Source of the DNA: Syntrophomonas sp. UBA1376
GTDB lineage: Bacteria > Bacillota > Syntrophomonadia > Syntrophomonadales > Syntrophomonadaceae
DNA length: 35,247 bases
NCBI GenBank assembly: GCA_002305535.1
Contig: DBRE01000086.1
Location: forward strand, 1-35,247
Direction of reading: 5' to 3'
Shown: one piece after another, positions 15,973 to 23,943 of the stretch
Numbering within the stretch: position 1 is the stretch's first letter
Layout of the letters: the number at the start of each line of letters is the position of its first letter
The notes under the pieces: generated by a model
What the model was told of the DNA's origin: nothing
The model's input: the letters and a program-made list of their open reading frames with translations, nothing else
Database searches by the model: none
Translations under genes and position numbers: made by a program

Positions 15973-16413
15973 TTAAGAGGCGTGAGTCTCCATGTTATCC
16001 AGAGTAGCAGAAATGATTTGCAATCCTTTTATGAAGTCGTCGCTTGATGTTCCCAGTTCAGCTTTAAACTTATTGTTTAATTCCAGACCAATACTGAGTA
16101 TTTCCTGACCCATTTTACGGCCTTTCTCCGTTAAATATAGGCGAATCACCCTTCTATCCTCAGTACTCAAACGCCTCTCCACCAAACCATCCCGCTCTAA
16201 TTTATCCACCATAGTAGTCAGAGAAGAATTTTCAATCTGAGCCCGGTTGCCTATTTCGGAAAGGGTAGATCCGTCATTGTCTAACAGGCAAAACAGGACA
16301 AAGGATTGAGCCATATTGACACCAAACTCGTCGAGGCCTTTTATTATATGACGTTCCACTCTTTTCATGGTGGATTTCAATGCATAACAAACAAACGTGG
16401 TAAAATCTTCCAT
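15973..16413 (-). CDS. MarR family transcriptional regulator
   Basis: The product is 146 aa from the ATG at 16411-16413. An in-frame GTG at 16428 would add five residues but overlaps the AAAGGTGAG ribosome binding site. The winged helix-turn-helix is clear: LSEIGNRAQIENSSLTTMVDKLERDGLVERR, then the wing STEDRRVIRLYLTEKGR. The flanking helices give the usual MarR dimer interface. MarR proteins bind palindromes near their own promoters and respond to small ligands. A 15-bp palindrome at 16478-16492 overlaps the likely -35 box of this gene and may be its operator. It is divergent from the dnaK operon with 242 bp between starts; control of dnaK by it is possible but unproven. Confidence 0.92.
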   Translation of the reverse strand: MEDFTTFVCYALKSTMKRVERHIIKGLDEFGVNMAQSFVLFCLLDNDGSTLSEIGNRAQIENSSLTTMVDKLERDGLVERRLSTEDRRVIRLYLTEKGRKMGQEILSIGLELNNKFKAELGTSSDDFIKGLQIISATLDNMETHAS

Positions 16414-16453
16414 GGGAATACTACTCACCTTTCAGATTAAAATTCTCCTTATA

Positions 16454-16492
16454 ATTTTGGCCGAATTATCGGTGGTTGTCAATCATATTGAC
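16454..16492 (-). promoter_or_regulatory. Likely marR promoter with overlapping palindromic operator
   Basis: On the minus strand TTGACA (16477-16482) and CAAAAT (16454-16459) are separated by 17 bases and point at marR. GTCAAT-CAT-ATTGAC (16478-16492) is a perfect palindrome that covers the -35 box, the usual place for an autorepressor site. Confidence 0.5.
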
Positions 16493-16519
16493 CCCGGGAG
16501 AAATTTTTGCACAAATTTC

Positions 16520-16558
16520 TTGACTATTATTGACTATTACAAAAGGGGCGATTATAAT
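16520..16558 (+). promoter_or_regulatory. sigma-A-type promoter of the dnaK operon with tandem -35 repeat
   Basis: TTGACT (16530-16535), a 17-base spacer and TATAAT (16553-16558) form a near-consensus promoter, giving a leader of about 90 bases before the dnaK ATG. The 10-mer TTGACTATTA is present twice in tandem (16520-16529 and 16530-16539). In the leader, ATAAGC-CGAA-GCTTAT (16574-16589) forms a perfect 6-bp hairpin. No CIRCE or HAIR element is visible. Confidence 0.7.
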
Positions 16559-16655
16559 TATTACAGATCATGCATAAGCCGAAGCTTATATAATTAGCCA
16601 AAAAACCATCTAAATGACTATCGTTGACTAATTATTGATTAAGGGAGGTATAACA

Positions 16656-18512
16656 ATGGCTAAGGCATTAGGAATTGACTTAGGAACTAGTAACTCAGTT
16701 GTGGCAGTTATGGAAGGGGGCAGCCCCACTGTTATAGTTAATGCTGAAGGAGCTCGCACTACTCCTTCGGTGGTGGCCTTTAAAGGCGAAGAGCGACTGG
16801 TGGGGCAGATAGCCCGTCGTCAGGGAGCACTCAATCCTGAAAACACCATTTATTCAGCTAAAAGATTTGTGGGACGTCGTTATTCCGAAGTTGCTGATGA
16901 GCGAACCCTGGTTCCTTATCAGGTGGAGAGCGGCCCCAATGACACGGTGCGTTTTCAGGTAAGCGGCCGTAAGGTAGCGCCGGAAGAAATATCGGCTATG
17001 GTATTGGAGAAGTTAGTAAAAGATGCCTCCGCCTATCTAGGCGAGCCCATCAAAGATGTGGTTATCACAGTACCTGCTTATTTTAACGATGCCCAGCGGC
17101 AGGCTACTAAGGATGCCGGGCGCATAGCGGGCTTGAATGTACTGCGCATAATCAATGAACCAACTGCCGCGGCCCTGGCTTATGGATTAGATAGTAAAGC
17201 TAATCAGAGCATACTTGTTTTTGACCTGGGGGGTGGCACATTCGATGTGTCGATCCTGGAAGTTGGTGATGGAGTATTTGAGGTTAAAGCTACCAATGGA
17301 GATACTCATCTGGGTGGCGACAACTTTGACAAACGGGTAGTAGATTGGCTGGCCGAAGAATTCAAAAAGGATTATGGTATTGATTTACGTAAAGATAAAC
17401 AATCACTGCAGCGTTTGACCGAAGCAGCTGAAAAAGCCAAAGTAGAGCTATCTACGGTAATGGAAACACAGATCAGTTTGCCGTTTATCACTGCTGATGC
17501 TGATGGGCCCAAACATTTGGAAGCGAAACTGACCCGGGCCAAGTTCGAAGATTTGATCCATGATTTGGTGGAACGGTTGCGTGAACCAGTGAAAAATGCG
17601 CTTAAAGATGCCCGCATGACCAATGATGATCTAAATGAGGTGGTCTTGGTGGGGGGCTCTACCCGTGTACCGGTGGTTCAGCAGTTGGTCAAAGAGCTTA
17701 CCGGCAAACAGCCTAATATGGGGGTAAACCCTGATGAAGTGGTAGCAGTGGGGGCAGCTATTCAAGCGGCAGTGCTAACGGGTGAAGTGAAAGATGTGGT
17801 TTTATTGGATGTAACTCCATTGTCCTTGGGTGTTGAGACCATGGGAGGAGTTATGACCACCATAATCGAGCGAAATACCACCATACCTGCCCGGCGCAGT
17901 GAAATATTTTCAACTGCTGAAGATAATCAGCCGGCAGTGGATATCCATGTTCTACAGGGAGAGCGGAAAATGGCTCAGGATAATAGGACTCTGGGGCAGT
18001 TCAAACTGGAGGGTATCCCTCTGGCTCCCCGCGGAGTGCCACAGATAGAGGTAACCTTTGATATTGATGCCAACGGTATTTTGAAGGTTAGTGCTCAGGA
18101 TAAATCCAGTGGTAAAGAACAAACGGTTACTATCAGTAATTCATCTAATCTGGATCAGGCGGAGATCGATCGTATGGTGGCGGAAGCCAAGAAATACAGT
18201 GAAGAGGATCAGCAGCGCCGCCAGGAGGCAGAGCGCCGCAACCACGCCGATGGCCTCACCTATTCCATCCGCCGTCAGTTAGAGGAGGTTGGAGAGAATC
18301 TGGACGCTGCAGAACGCACCAGGATACAAGGATTGATCGATCAATTGCAGGAGGCTCTGCAGGAGAAGGCTCCTATTGATAGGATAGAGGAACTGGTTAC
18401 CCAACTGGAAGCTGCCGCGGTGATTCTTGCTGAGGCAGGCACCCAGACGGCTACTGAGCAGCCTTCGTCAATGGATGATGAAGTTATTGATGCTGAATAC
18501 GACGAGAAATAA
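16656..18512 (+). CDS. dnaK: Chaperone protein DnaK (Hsp70)
   Basis: This 618-aa ATP-dependent Hsp70 starts at ATG 16656, 6 bases after AGGGAGGT (16642-16649). Upstream in-frame codons add seven residues that do not fit the family. The nucleotide-binding domain spans about 1-370, with GIDLGTSNSVVAV, VITVPAYFNDAQRQATKDAG, INEPTAAALAYGLD, FDLGGGTFDVSILE and LVGGSTRVP. The substrate-binding domain follows the linker KDVVLLDVTPLSLGVE and ends in a helical lid. The C-terminus ends in acidic EEVIDAEYDE-like residues (MDDEVIDAEYDEK). Length is normal. The gene heads an operon with a DnaJ, a CbpM-like protein and ClpB. grpE and hrcA, which normally accompany the main clostridial dnaK, are absent, so this may be a second copy. 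Confidence 0.97.
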   Translation: MAKALGIDLGTSNSVVAVMEGGSPTVIVNAEGARTTPSVVAFKGEERLVGQIARRQGALNPENTIYSAKRFVGRRYSEVADERTLVPYQVESGPNDTVRFQVSGRKVAPEEISAMVLEKLVKDASAYLGEPIKDVVITVPAYFNDAQRQATKDAGRIAGLNVLRIINEPTAAALAYGLDSKANQSILVFDLGGGTFDVSILEVGDGVFEVKATNGDTHLGGDNFDKRVVDWLAEEFKKDYGIDLRKDKQSLQRLTEAAEKAKVELSTVMETQISLPFITADADGPKHLEAKLTRAKFEDLIHDLVERLREPVKNALKDARMTNDDLNEVVLVGGSTRVPVVQQLVKELTGKQPNMGVNPDEVVAVGAAIQAAVLTGEVKDVVLLDVTPLSLGVETMGGVMTTIIERNTTIPARRSEIFSTAEDNQPAVDIHVLQGERKMAQDNRTLGQFKLEGIPLAPRGVPQIEVTFDIDANGILKVSAQDKSSGKEQTVTISNSSNLDQAEIDRMVAEAKKYSEEDQQRRQEAERRNHADGLTYSIRRQLEEVGENLDAAERTRIQGLIDQLQEALQEKAPIDRIEELVTQLEAAAVILAEAGTQTATEQPSSMDDEVIDAEYDEK

Positions 18513-18539
18513 GTTAAAGATAGAAGGAGGTCCGGAAGG

Positions 18540-19553
18540 ATGGCGGTGAAATTTCGAGATTATTATGAGATACTGGGTGTTCCTCGTGATGCCGATGAGA
18601 AAAAAATAAAGTCGGCCTATCGGAAACTGGCTCGTAAGTGGCATCCTGACCTCCACAGTGGCGCGGAAAAAGAACGCGCCGAGGAAAAGTTCAAAGAGAT
18701 CAATGAGGCTTATGAAGTACTGAGCGATACTGAGAAAAGGGAAAAATATGATCGCTTGGGCAGCAATTGGCGCAACGGCGACAGCTTTGATCCCGGCAAT
18801 ATGGGCGGCACCTACTATTACAGCAGCGGTGATTTTTCCGAAGCCGATTTGCATGGTTTCAGTGATTTCTTTGCTTCCATTTTTGGCGGCGGCGGGAGGG
18901 CAGGATCCTCCCGCTGGGCCAGTAATTATAGCACGGGGCCTCAGCGCGGGCAAGATAATGAATATCAACTGGAACTGACACTGGAAGAAGCTTATCATGG
19001 TGGTATCAAATCACTGCGGGTATCTTCCGGTTTGCTTTGTACAGCCTGTGGAGGTCGAGGTATAAGCGGATCAAGTATCTGCAGCACCTGTGGGGGAACT
19101 GGTAGCATTCCAGAGAGTAGAACTATTGAAGTGAAAATACCGGCGGGAGTACATGAGGGTAGTACCATTCGCTTAAAAGGGCAAGGAGGACAGGGCAGCG
19201 GGGGCGGCCCTCGCGGCGACCTGTATTTAAAAGTTGTCCTAAAACCCCATCCGGTCTATAAAGTTACCGGAAAAGATGTGGAGATGGAGCTGGTTCTGCG
19301 CCCCGATCAAGCCGTTTTGGGCGACAGAGTTACCGTGTCAACCTTAGAAAGAAGTGTTGTCCTCACCATCCCTGCAGGAACTCGCTCCGGCCAGAGACTG
19401 CGACTGAAGGGTAAGGGTCTTAAAGGCCGCAAAGGGGAAGCCAATGGTGATCAGTATGTAAGGATCAAAATTGACATCGGCTCAACCATGAGTGATGAGG
19501 AAAAGGATCTCTATCGTAAAATCAGAGAACTACATGAAAGGCGGGATGGATAA
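18540..19553 (+). CDS. DnaJ/CbpA-type co-chaperone with a half zinc centre
   Basis: The 337-aa J-protein starts at ATG 18540, 9 bases after AGAAGGAGG. The J domain is at residues about 6-72, with H35-P36-D37. A Gly/Ser/Phe/Tyr-rich linker runs to about 135. A zinc segment has only two CxxCGGxG motifs (C167-C170 and C181-C184) instead of the four of class A DnaJ. The C-terminal peptide-binding domains CTD I and II run to about 325. It therefore sits between DnaJ (class A) and CbpA (class B). It should stimulate the ATPase of the adjacent DnaK and deliver clients. The TAA stop overlaps the next ATG by one base, so the two are coupled. Confidence 0.92.
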   Translation: MAVKFRDYYEILGVPRDADEKKIKSAYRKLARKWHPDLHSGAEKERAEEKFKEINEAYEVLSDTEKREKYDRLGSNWRNGDSFDPGNMGGTYYYSSGDFSEADLHGFSDFFASIFGGGGRAGSSRWASNYSTGPQRGQDNEYQLELTLEEAYHGGIKSLRVSSGLLCTACGGRGISGSSICSTCGGTGSIPESRTIEVKIPAGVHEGSTIRLKGQGGQGSGGGPRGDLYLKVVLKPHPVYKVTGKDVEMELVLRPDQAVLGDRVTVSTLERSVVLTIPAGTRSGQRLRLKGKGLKGRKGEANGDQYVRIKIDIGSTMSDEEKDLYRKIRELHERRDG

Positions 19554-19831
19554 TGAAGTTAGTGCGAGTGTACTACCACAGCGAATATGATTACGTTCCG
19601 GTTTCTGAAATATGTATCCATCCCAACATGTTGAACACGCTCATAGAGTTGGGCGTGTTGGATGTTGAAGAAGACCGGGTAGAAGTACGATCACTGCGCC
19701 GCTTGAACAAGATCATGCGTTTACAGGATTTCTTGGGGGTCAACTTAAAAGGCGCCATTATTATAACCGAATTACTAGAACGTATCGAAAGTCTGGAAGA
19801 CCAAATCAGACAATTGGAAGATTCGAGGTGA
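19553..19831 (+). CDS. Chaperone modulator CbpM-like (MerR/HspR-like fold)
   Basis: The 92-aa product begins at an ATG overlapping the dnaJ stop. Residues about 14-60 (VSEICIHPNMLNTLIELGVL, then RVEVRSLRRLNKIMRLQDFLGVNLKGA) follow the MerR-like helix pattern shared by CbpM and HspR. A C-terminal coiled helix (ELLERIESLEDQIRQLE) follows. CbpM binds the J domain of CbpA and inhibits it. HspR, found at the same place in actinobacterial dnaK operons, is a DNA-binding repressor. The absence of a recognisable HAIR site upstream and of a full N-terminal DNA-binding helix favours CbpM, but HspR-like autoregulation is not excluded. Confidence 0.75.
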   Translation: MKLVRVYYHSEYDYVPVSEICIHPNMLNTLIELGVLDVEEDRVEVRSLRRLNKIMRLQDFLGVNLKGAIIITELLERIESLEDQIRQLEDSR

Positions 19832-19835
19832 TACC

Positions 19836-22454
19836 ATGAATATGGAACGTTTAACGCAAAAATCCCGGGAAGCCTTTATGGCAGCCCAGCAACTAGCTGC
19901 TGAAAAACATCATCAGGAAGTGACCGGCAAGCATCTTCTGGCTGCTTTGCTGCATCAGGAAGAAGGCATCACCCCGCGTTTACTGGAACAAGCTGGCATC
20001 AGCCTTCCTCAGCTGAACACTCAATTGAACCAGCAACTGGATAGTGTCCCTTCCGTTTATGGATATGATGGCCCAGTATATATGAGCGGAGCATTGTCCC
20101 GCATAATAGGTCGGGCCGAAAAAGAAGCCCAAAACCTCAAAGACGAATTTGTAAGTGTGGAGCATTTGCTGTTGGCCTTGTTGGCTGAAGGAGAAGCGGA
20201 CGTCAAAAACTTGCTTACCCGGGTTGGTTTATCCCGGGAAAACCTGTTGCAGTCCATGCGCAGTGTACGCGGCGCCCAGCGAGTCACCAGTGATAATCCG
20301 GAAGACAGCTACGAGGCTCTGGCGCGCTATGGACAGGATTTGACTCAACTGGCTGCGGAAGGCAAACTGGATCCGGTCATTGGTCGTGATGAGGAGATCC
20401 GTCGGGTTATGGAGATCCTATCTCGCCGCACCAAAAACAATCCGGTTTTGATCGGTGAACCCGGGGTGGGTAAAACCGCTATTGTTGAAGGATTGGCTCG
20501 GAGAATCACCAGTAAGGACGTTCCGGAAGGCTTAAAGGACAAGCATTTGTTTGCTTTGGATATGGGATCACTGGTAGCCGGAGCCAAATACCGGGGCGAA
20601 TTTGAAGAAAGGCTCAAAGCAGTATTGAAAGAGGTACAGGAATCCGACGGCCGCATAATTCTTTTTATAGATGAGCTGCATACTGTAGTGGGTGCCGGAG
20701 CGGCAGAAGGTGCCATGGACGCCAGCAATATCCTGAAGCCCATGTTGGCTCGGGGAGAACTACGTGCCATTGGCGCAACTACTTTGGACGAATATCGCAA
20801 ACACATTGAAAAGGATGCTGCCTTTGAAAGACGCTTTCAGCCGGTGATGGTGGATCAGCCCACAGTGGAAGATACCATTTCCATACTGCGGGGGCTGCGG
20901 GAACGCTATGAAGTTCATCATGGGGTACGCATCAAGGATTCAGCTTTGGTATCAGCCGCAGTTTTGTCAGACCGCTATATATCTGATCGCTTTTTGCCGG
21001 ACAAGGCCATTGACCTGGTGGATGAAGCTGCCGCCAAACTGCGCACGGAAATCGACAGTATGCCAACGAAACTTGATGAAATAACCCGGCGCATCATGCA
21101 GTTGGAGATCGAAGCTGCCGCCCTGGAAAAAGAGTCTGATCAAGCATCTCAGGAGAGGCTGACTATTTTGCTGAAAGATCTACAGGATCTACGTAGTGAA
21201 TCGGAGGTTATGCAGGCTCAGTGGCAGTCGGAAAAACAGGCCATAGCCAGAGTGCGGGAAATCAAACGGGAAATGGAAGAAGTACGTACCGAAATGGAAC
21301 GAGCTGAACGAGAATATGATCTCAACCGCATAGCCGAATTGAAATACGGGCGACTAAACGAATTGGAACGCCGCCTCAGTGCGGAACAGGAGCTTTTGGC
21401 TGGCAAACAGAAGCACAGCATGCTCCTGAAAGAGGAAGTGGATGAAGAGGATATTGCTAGGGTAGTCAGCCGCTGGACGGGTATCCAAGCCAGCCGACTG
21501 CTGGAAGGCGAACGGGAAAAGTTATTGCATCTTGACGAGATCCTACACGGGAGAGTTATCGGTCAGGAAGAGGCGGTAGATGCGGTAGTCGACGCTGTTT
21601 TGCGTTCTCGGGCGGGTCTGAAGGATCCCCAGCGACCAGTGGGCAGCTTTATCTTCTTGGGCCCTACCGGGGTAGGCAAAACTGAATTAAGCAAAGCCCT
21701 GGCCGAAGCTCTATTCGACGATGAGCGAGCTATGATCCGTCTGGATATGTCCGAATACATGGAAAAACACACGGTAGCTCGTTTGATCGGGGCGCCACCG
21801 GGTTATGTAGGTTATGATGAAGGCGGGCAGCTGACTGAGGCAGTACGCCGCAAACCCTACTCGGTTATCTTGTTCGATGAAATCGAAAAGGCCCATAACG
21901 ATGTATTTAATGTGCTTCTGCAGATACTGGACGATGGACGTTTAACCGATGGAAAAGGCCGTACGGTAGATTTCCGCAATGCCATAGTGATCATGACCTC
22001 TAATATAGGAAGTCATGAAATTCTGGAGTTTCAGCAGAGTGGTGGCGATTATGAGGAAATGAAAACCAGGGTGACGGATTTACTGAAGCATTATTTCCGG
22101 CCAGAGTTTTTGAATCGAGTGGATGAGACCATTGTGTTCCATGCTCTGAACCGTCATCAGATCGAGTCTATTGCCGAACTGCTGTTGAAAAACCTGGCCG
22201 GGCGGTTCCGCCAAAATGTGCAGGCTAATTTGCGCTGGGATAGCGCGGCTCTACAGCTACTGGCGGAAAGAGGCTTCGATCCGTCGTACGGTGCCCGGCC
22301 TTTGAAAAGATTGATCCAGCATGAAGTGGAAACCCTGTTGAGTCGCCGGATCATCAGCGGTGAGATAACCCCAGAGGATACCGTAACTATCTCAGCCGCT
22401 AATGACGAAATCGTGCTGCAGATCCAGCACTCTCATTCCAACGATGACGCTTGA
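19836..22454 (+). CDS. clpB: ATP-dependent disaggregase ClpB (Hsp104)
   Basis: ClpB threads aggregated protein through a hexameric ring together with DnaK. The product is 872 aa, normal for ClpB. The start is ATG after GAGGTGA. The Clp_N domain covers about 1-145. The first AAA+ domain has Walker A GEPGVGKT (207-214) and the Walker B ILFIDELH. The long coiled-coil middle domain at about 410-525 separates ClpB from ClpA/ClpC. The second AAA+ domain has GPTGVGKT (609-616), the Walker B VILFDEIEKAH, and arginine-finger context RPEFLNRVDE. The C-terminal D2-small domain has GFDPSYGARPLKR. It lies 4 bp after the CbpM-like gene; the four chaperone genes form one operon. Confidence 0.97.
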   Translation: MNMERLTQKSREAFMAAQQLAAEKHHQEVTGKHLLAALLHQEEGITPRLLEQAGISLPQLNTQLNQQLDSVPSVYGYDGPVYMSGALSRIIGRAEKEAQNLKDEFVSVEHLLLALLAEGEADVKNLLTRVGLSRENLLQSMRSVRGAQRVTSDNPEDSYEALARYGQDLTQLAAEGKLDPVIGRDEEIRRVMEILSRRTKNNPVLIGEPGVGKTAIVEGLARRITSKDVPEGLKDKHLFALDMGSLVAGAKYRGEFEERLKAVLKEVQESDGRIILFIDELHTVVGAGAAEGAMDASNILKPMLARGELRAIGATTLDEYRKHIEKDAAFERRFQPVMVDQPTVEDTISILRGLRERYEVHHGVRIKDSALVSAAVLSDRYISDRFLPDKAIDLVDEAAAKLRTEIDSMPTKLDEITRRIMQLEIEAAALEKESDQASQERLTILLKDLQDLRSESEVMQAQWQSEKQAIARVREIKREMEEVRTEMERAEREYDLNRIAELKYGRLNELERRLSAEQELLAGKQKHSMLLKEEVDEEDIARVVSRWTGIQASRLLEGEREKLLHLDEILHGRVIGQEEAVDAVVDAVLRSRAGLKDPQRPVGSFIFLGPTGVGKTELSKALAEALFDDERAMIRLDMSEYMEKHTVARLIGAPPGYVGYDEGGQLTEAVRRKPYSVILFDEIEKAHNDVFNVLLQILDDGRLTDGKGRTVDFRNAIVIMTSNIGSHEILEFQQSGGDYEEMKTRVTDLLKHYFRPEFLNRVDETIVFHALNRHQIESIAELLLKNLAGRFRQNVQANLRWDSAALQLLAERGFDPSYGARPLKRLIQHEVETLLSRRIISGEITPEDTVTISAANDEIVLQIQHSHSNDDA

Positions 22455-22455
22455 T

Positions 22456-22476
22456 ATAGGGGGCATTGCCCCCTAT
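22456..22476 (+). terminator. Terminator-like hairpin after clpB
   Basis: ATAGGGGG (22456-22463) pairs with CCCCCTAT (22469-22476), with one further C-G pair and a three-base loop, 2 bp after the clpB stop. A TATTTTTAG T-rich stretch comes about 10 bases later. It probably ends the dnaK operon. Confidence 0.65.
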
Positions 22477-22554
22477 GTTAAGCTCTATTTTTAGGCCTCA
22501 TGCTTGGCCACCCTTCAACTGAAAAAGGATCTTGTGGGTAGGCTAATCATTGCT

Positions 22555-23148
22555 TCAAGGAGAGCAGACATACCAGACGGCTCGCTTGGCAAGTGGTATT
22601 ATGTGTACCTGGGAAAAAGTTTCCTGCATTTCTTGGGGTACCCGCTTTATGAAATTGAAGTAGTTAGCTCCCTCCAACCATTCGACTGCATCAGTCAGCC
22701 ATGAACGACTGGCGTTGTAATCATGGAAAATCACTTTATGCCGCACAACTCTGCTCAATTCCTTATAGAAAATGTGCCGATCAGCTTCCGGAAGTCCGTG
22801 AACCACATAGGAGGATATAGCTAGATCAAAGCTCTTATCTGCCGAGGGGAGACCCTTTAAGGCATCAGCCCTATGCAGGGTGACTCCTTGTCCTCGTAGG
22901 TTGCGGGAGGCTATCTGGATCATTTTTTCGGCGGCATCAACTCCAGTGACGTTCAGGCCTTGCTTGGACAGTACCTGGCATAATGCTCCAGTGCCGCACC
23001 CGACGTCAACAATACTCCGGTACTGCGTCAAGTTGATCACTTCGCTTGCTGCCGTTATGATGCGGGTATAGTATTTTACCTGAGATTTGAATGCCATACC
23101 GTAGAGGGGTGCTATTGTATTGAATTTTCGGTAATGATCACTATTCAT
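22555..23148 (-). CDS. Class I SAM-dependent methyltransferase
   Basis: The 197-aa product has a Rossmann-type methyltransferase fold. Motif I is VDVGCGTG (47-54). The acidic SAM-ribose residue follows in VTGVDAAEKMI (about 68-78). Motif II-like HRADALKGLP is at about 91-100, and FDLAISSYVVHGLPE is at about 106-120. The family (Methyltransf_11/25, UbiE-like) acts on small molecules, lipids, or more rarely macromolecules; the acceptor cannot be told. The start ATG follows GAGGATAT. It is convergent with clpB and divergent from the sortase gene, with no functional partner next to it, so it is probably a single-gene unit. Confidence 0.9.
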   Translation of the reverse strand: MNSDHYRKFNTIAPLYGMAFKSQVKYYTRIITAASEVINLTQYRSIVDVGCGTGALCQVLSKQGLNVTGVDAAEKMIQIASRNLRGQGVTLHRADALKGLPSADKSFDLAISSYVVHGLPEADRHIFYKELSRVVRHKVIFHDYNASRSWLTDAVEWLEGANYFNFIKRVPQEMQETFSQVHIIPLAKRAVWYVCSP

Positions 23149-23214
23149 ATATCCTCGCAGTATTTTTCATAGTATTTGGTGAGCGGAAAACAAGTTAATA
23201 CGTTAATAACTGGA

Positions 23215-23243
23215 TTGCGCCAAGAACACATATTGTTTACAAT
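23215..23243 (+). promoter_or_regulatory. Possible promoter of the sortase gene
   Basis: TTGCGC (23215-23220) and TACAAT (23238-23243) are separated by 17 bases, 34 bp before the sortase start. The -10 matches 5 of 6 consensus bases, the -35 only 3. Confidence 0.35.
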
Positions 23244-23276
23244 AAATGGTAATGAGACGCGGGAGGAAACAAAGAA

Positions 23277-23882
23277 GTGCGAAAACGTAAACCACGCATA
23301 GCTGTTATCCTACTGATATGCGGGCTTCTTCTAGCTCTTTTCCCTTATGTTTATCATCGCTATTATCTTTACACAACCCAGCAAGAGGTAGCAGAAACCG
23401 AGCAACACCTAATTCAGCAGGAAACTCAGTCTGATAGTGTTGAGGACAGTGATCTTCCCGAAAATTTGGTGGAAGCTACCGGGGTCTTAGAGATTCCGGC
23501 CCTGGGGTTGAAAGTTAATGTAGGCTACGGGGTAGAGGAACAAGATTTGCAGCCTGGCCCGGGATTTTATCCCCAGAGCCAATACCCGGACCGGGGCAAT
23601 GTGTCTATTGCCGGTCACCGCAATGCCCATGGTTCGCCTTTCTTGAATCTGCATAAACTTGAAGCCGAAGATGAGATCATTCTCACCTACCGGCACAAAC
23701 AGTATACTTACGCTGTTCAGGAGGTCTTTGAAACCCACAGCCGGGATTGGAGTGTTATCGATCCCACCCCGCAACCGGCTTTGACTTTGACTACCTGTAC
23801 TCCGATAATTAGACCCCCGGGTGGAGATTATGATCGGCTCATAGTAAGAGCCAAGTTGATTGACATCAGAACCACCGATTGA
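23277..23882 (+). CDS. Sortase (class D/E-like transpeptidase)
   Basis: The 201-aa product starts at GTG, 10 bases after GGGAGG (23261-23266). A basic N-terminus and one membrane span (residues about 7-27) anchor it with the catalytic domain outside. The sortase domain starts at about 65 (VEATGVLEIPALGLKVNV). It has the triad H114 (IAGHRN), C174 (LTLTTCTP) and R187 (DRLIVRAKL). Sortases attach LPxTG-type proteins to the wall or assemble pili. The compact size and TTCTP motif suggest class D or E; assignment by eye is tentative. No sorting-signal protein lies in the window, although the NHL protein at the left edge lacks its C-terminus here and cannot be checked. Confidence 0.9.
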   Translation: MRKRKPRIAVILLICGLLLALFPYVYHRYYLYTTQQEVAETEQHLIQQETQSDSVEDSDLPENLVEATGVLEIPALGLKVNVGYGVEEQDLQPGPGFYPQSQYPDRGNVSIAGHRNAHGSPFLNLHKLEAEDEIILTYRHKQYTYAVQEVFETHSRDWSVIDPTPQPALTLTTCTPIIRPPGGDYDRLIVRAKLIDIRTTD

Positions 23883-23943
23883 TAGCTGGGATTGAACCAT
23901 GGAGAGTGTATCAAGACACTAGCTAGTTGAAAACCGCTGATTT

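Noticed and set aside
15683..16047. Two plus-strand ORFs in the uraA-marR gap
   Set aside because: They run through hairpin repeats and into marR on the other strand, and neither has a ribosome binding site or a recognisable domain.
16429..16655. CIRCE or HAIR heat-shock operator
   Set aside because: Neither the CIRCE repeat (TTAGCACTC and its inverse) nor the HAIR pattern (CTTGAGT and its inverse) is present in the marR-dnaK gap.
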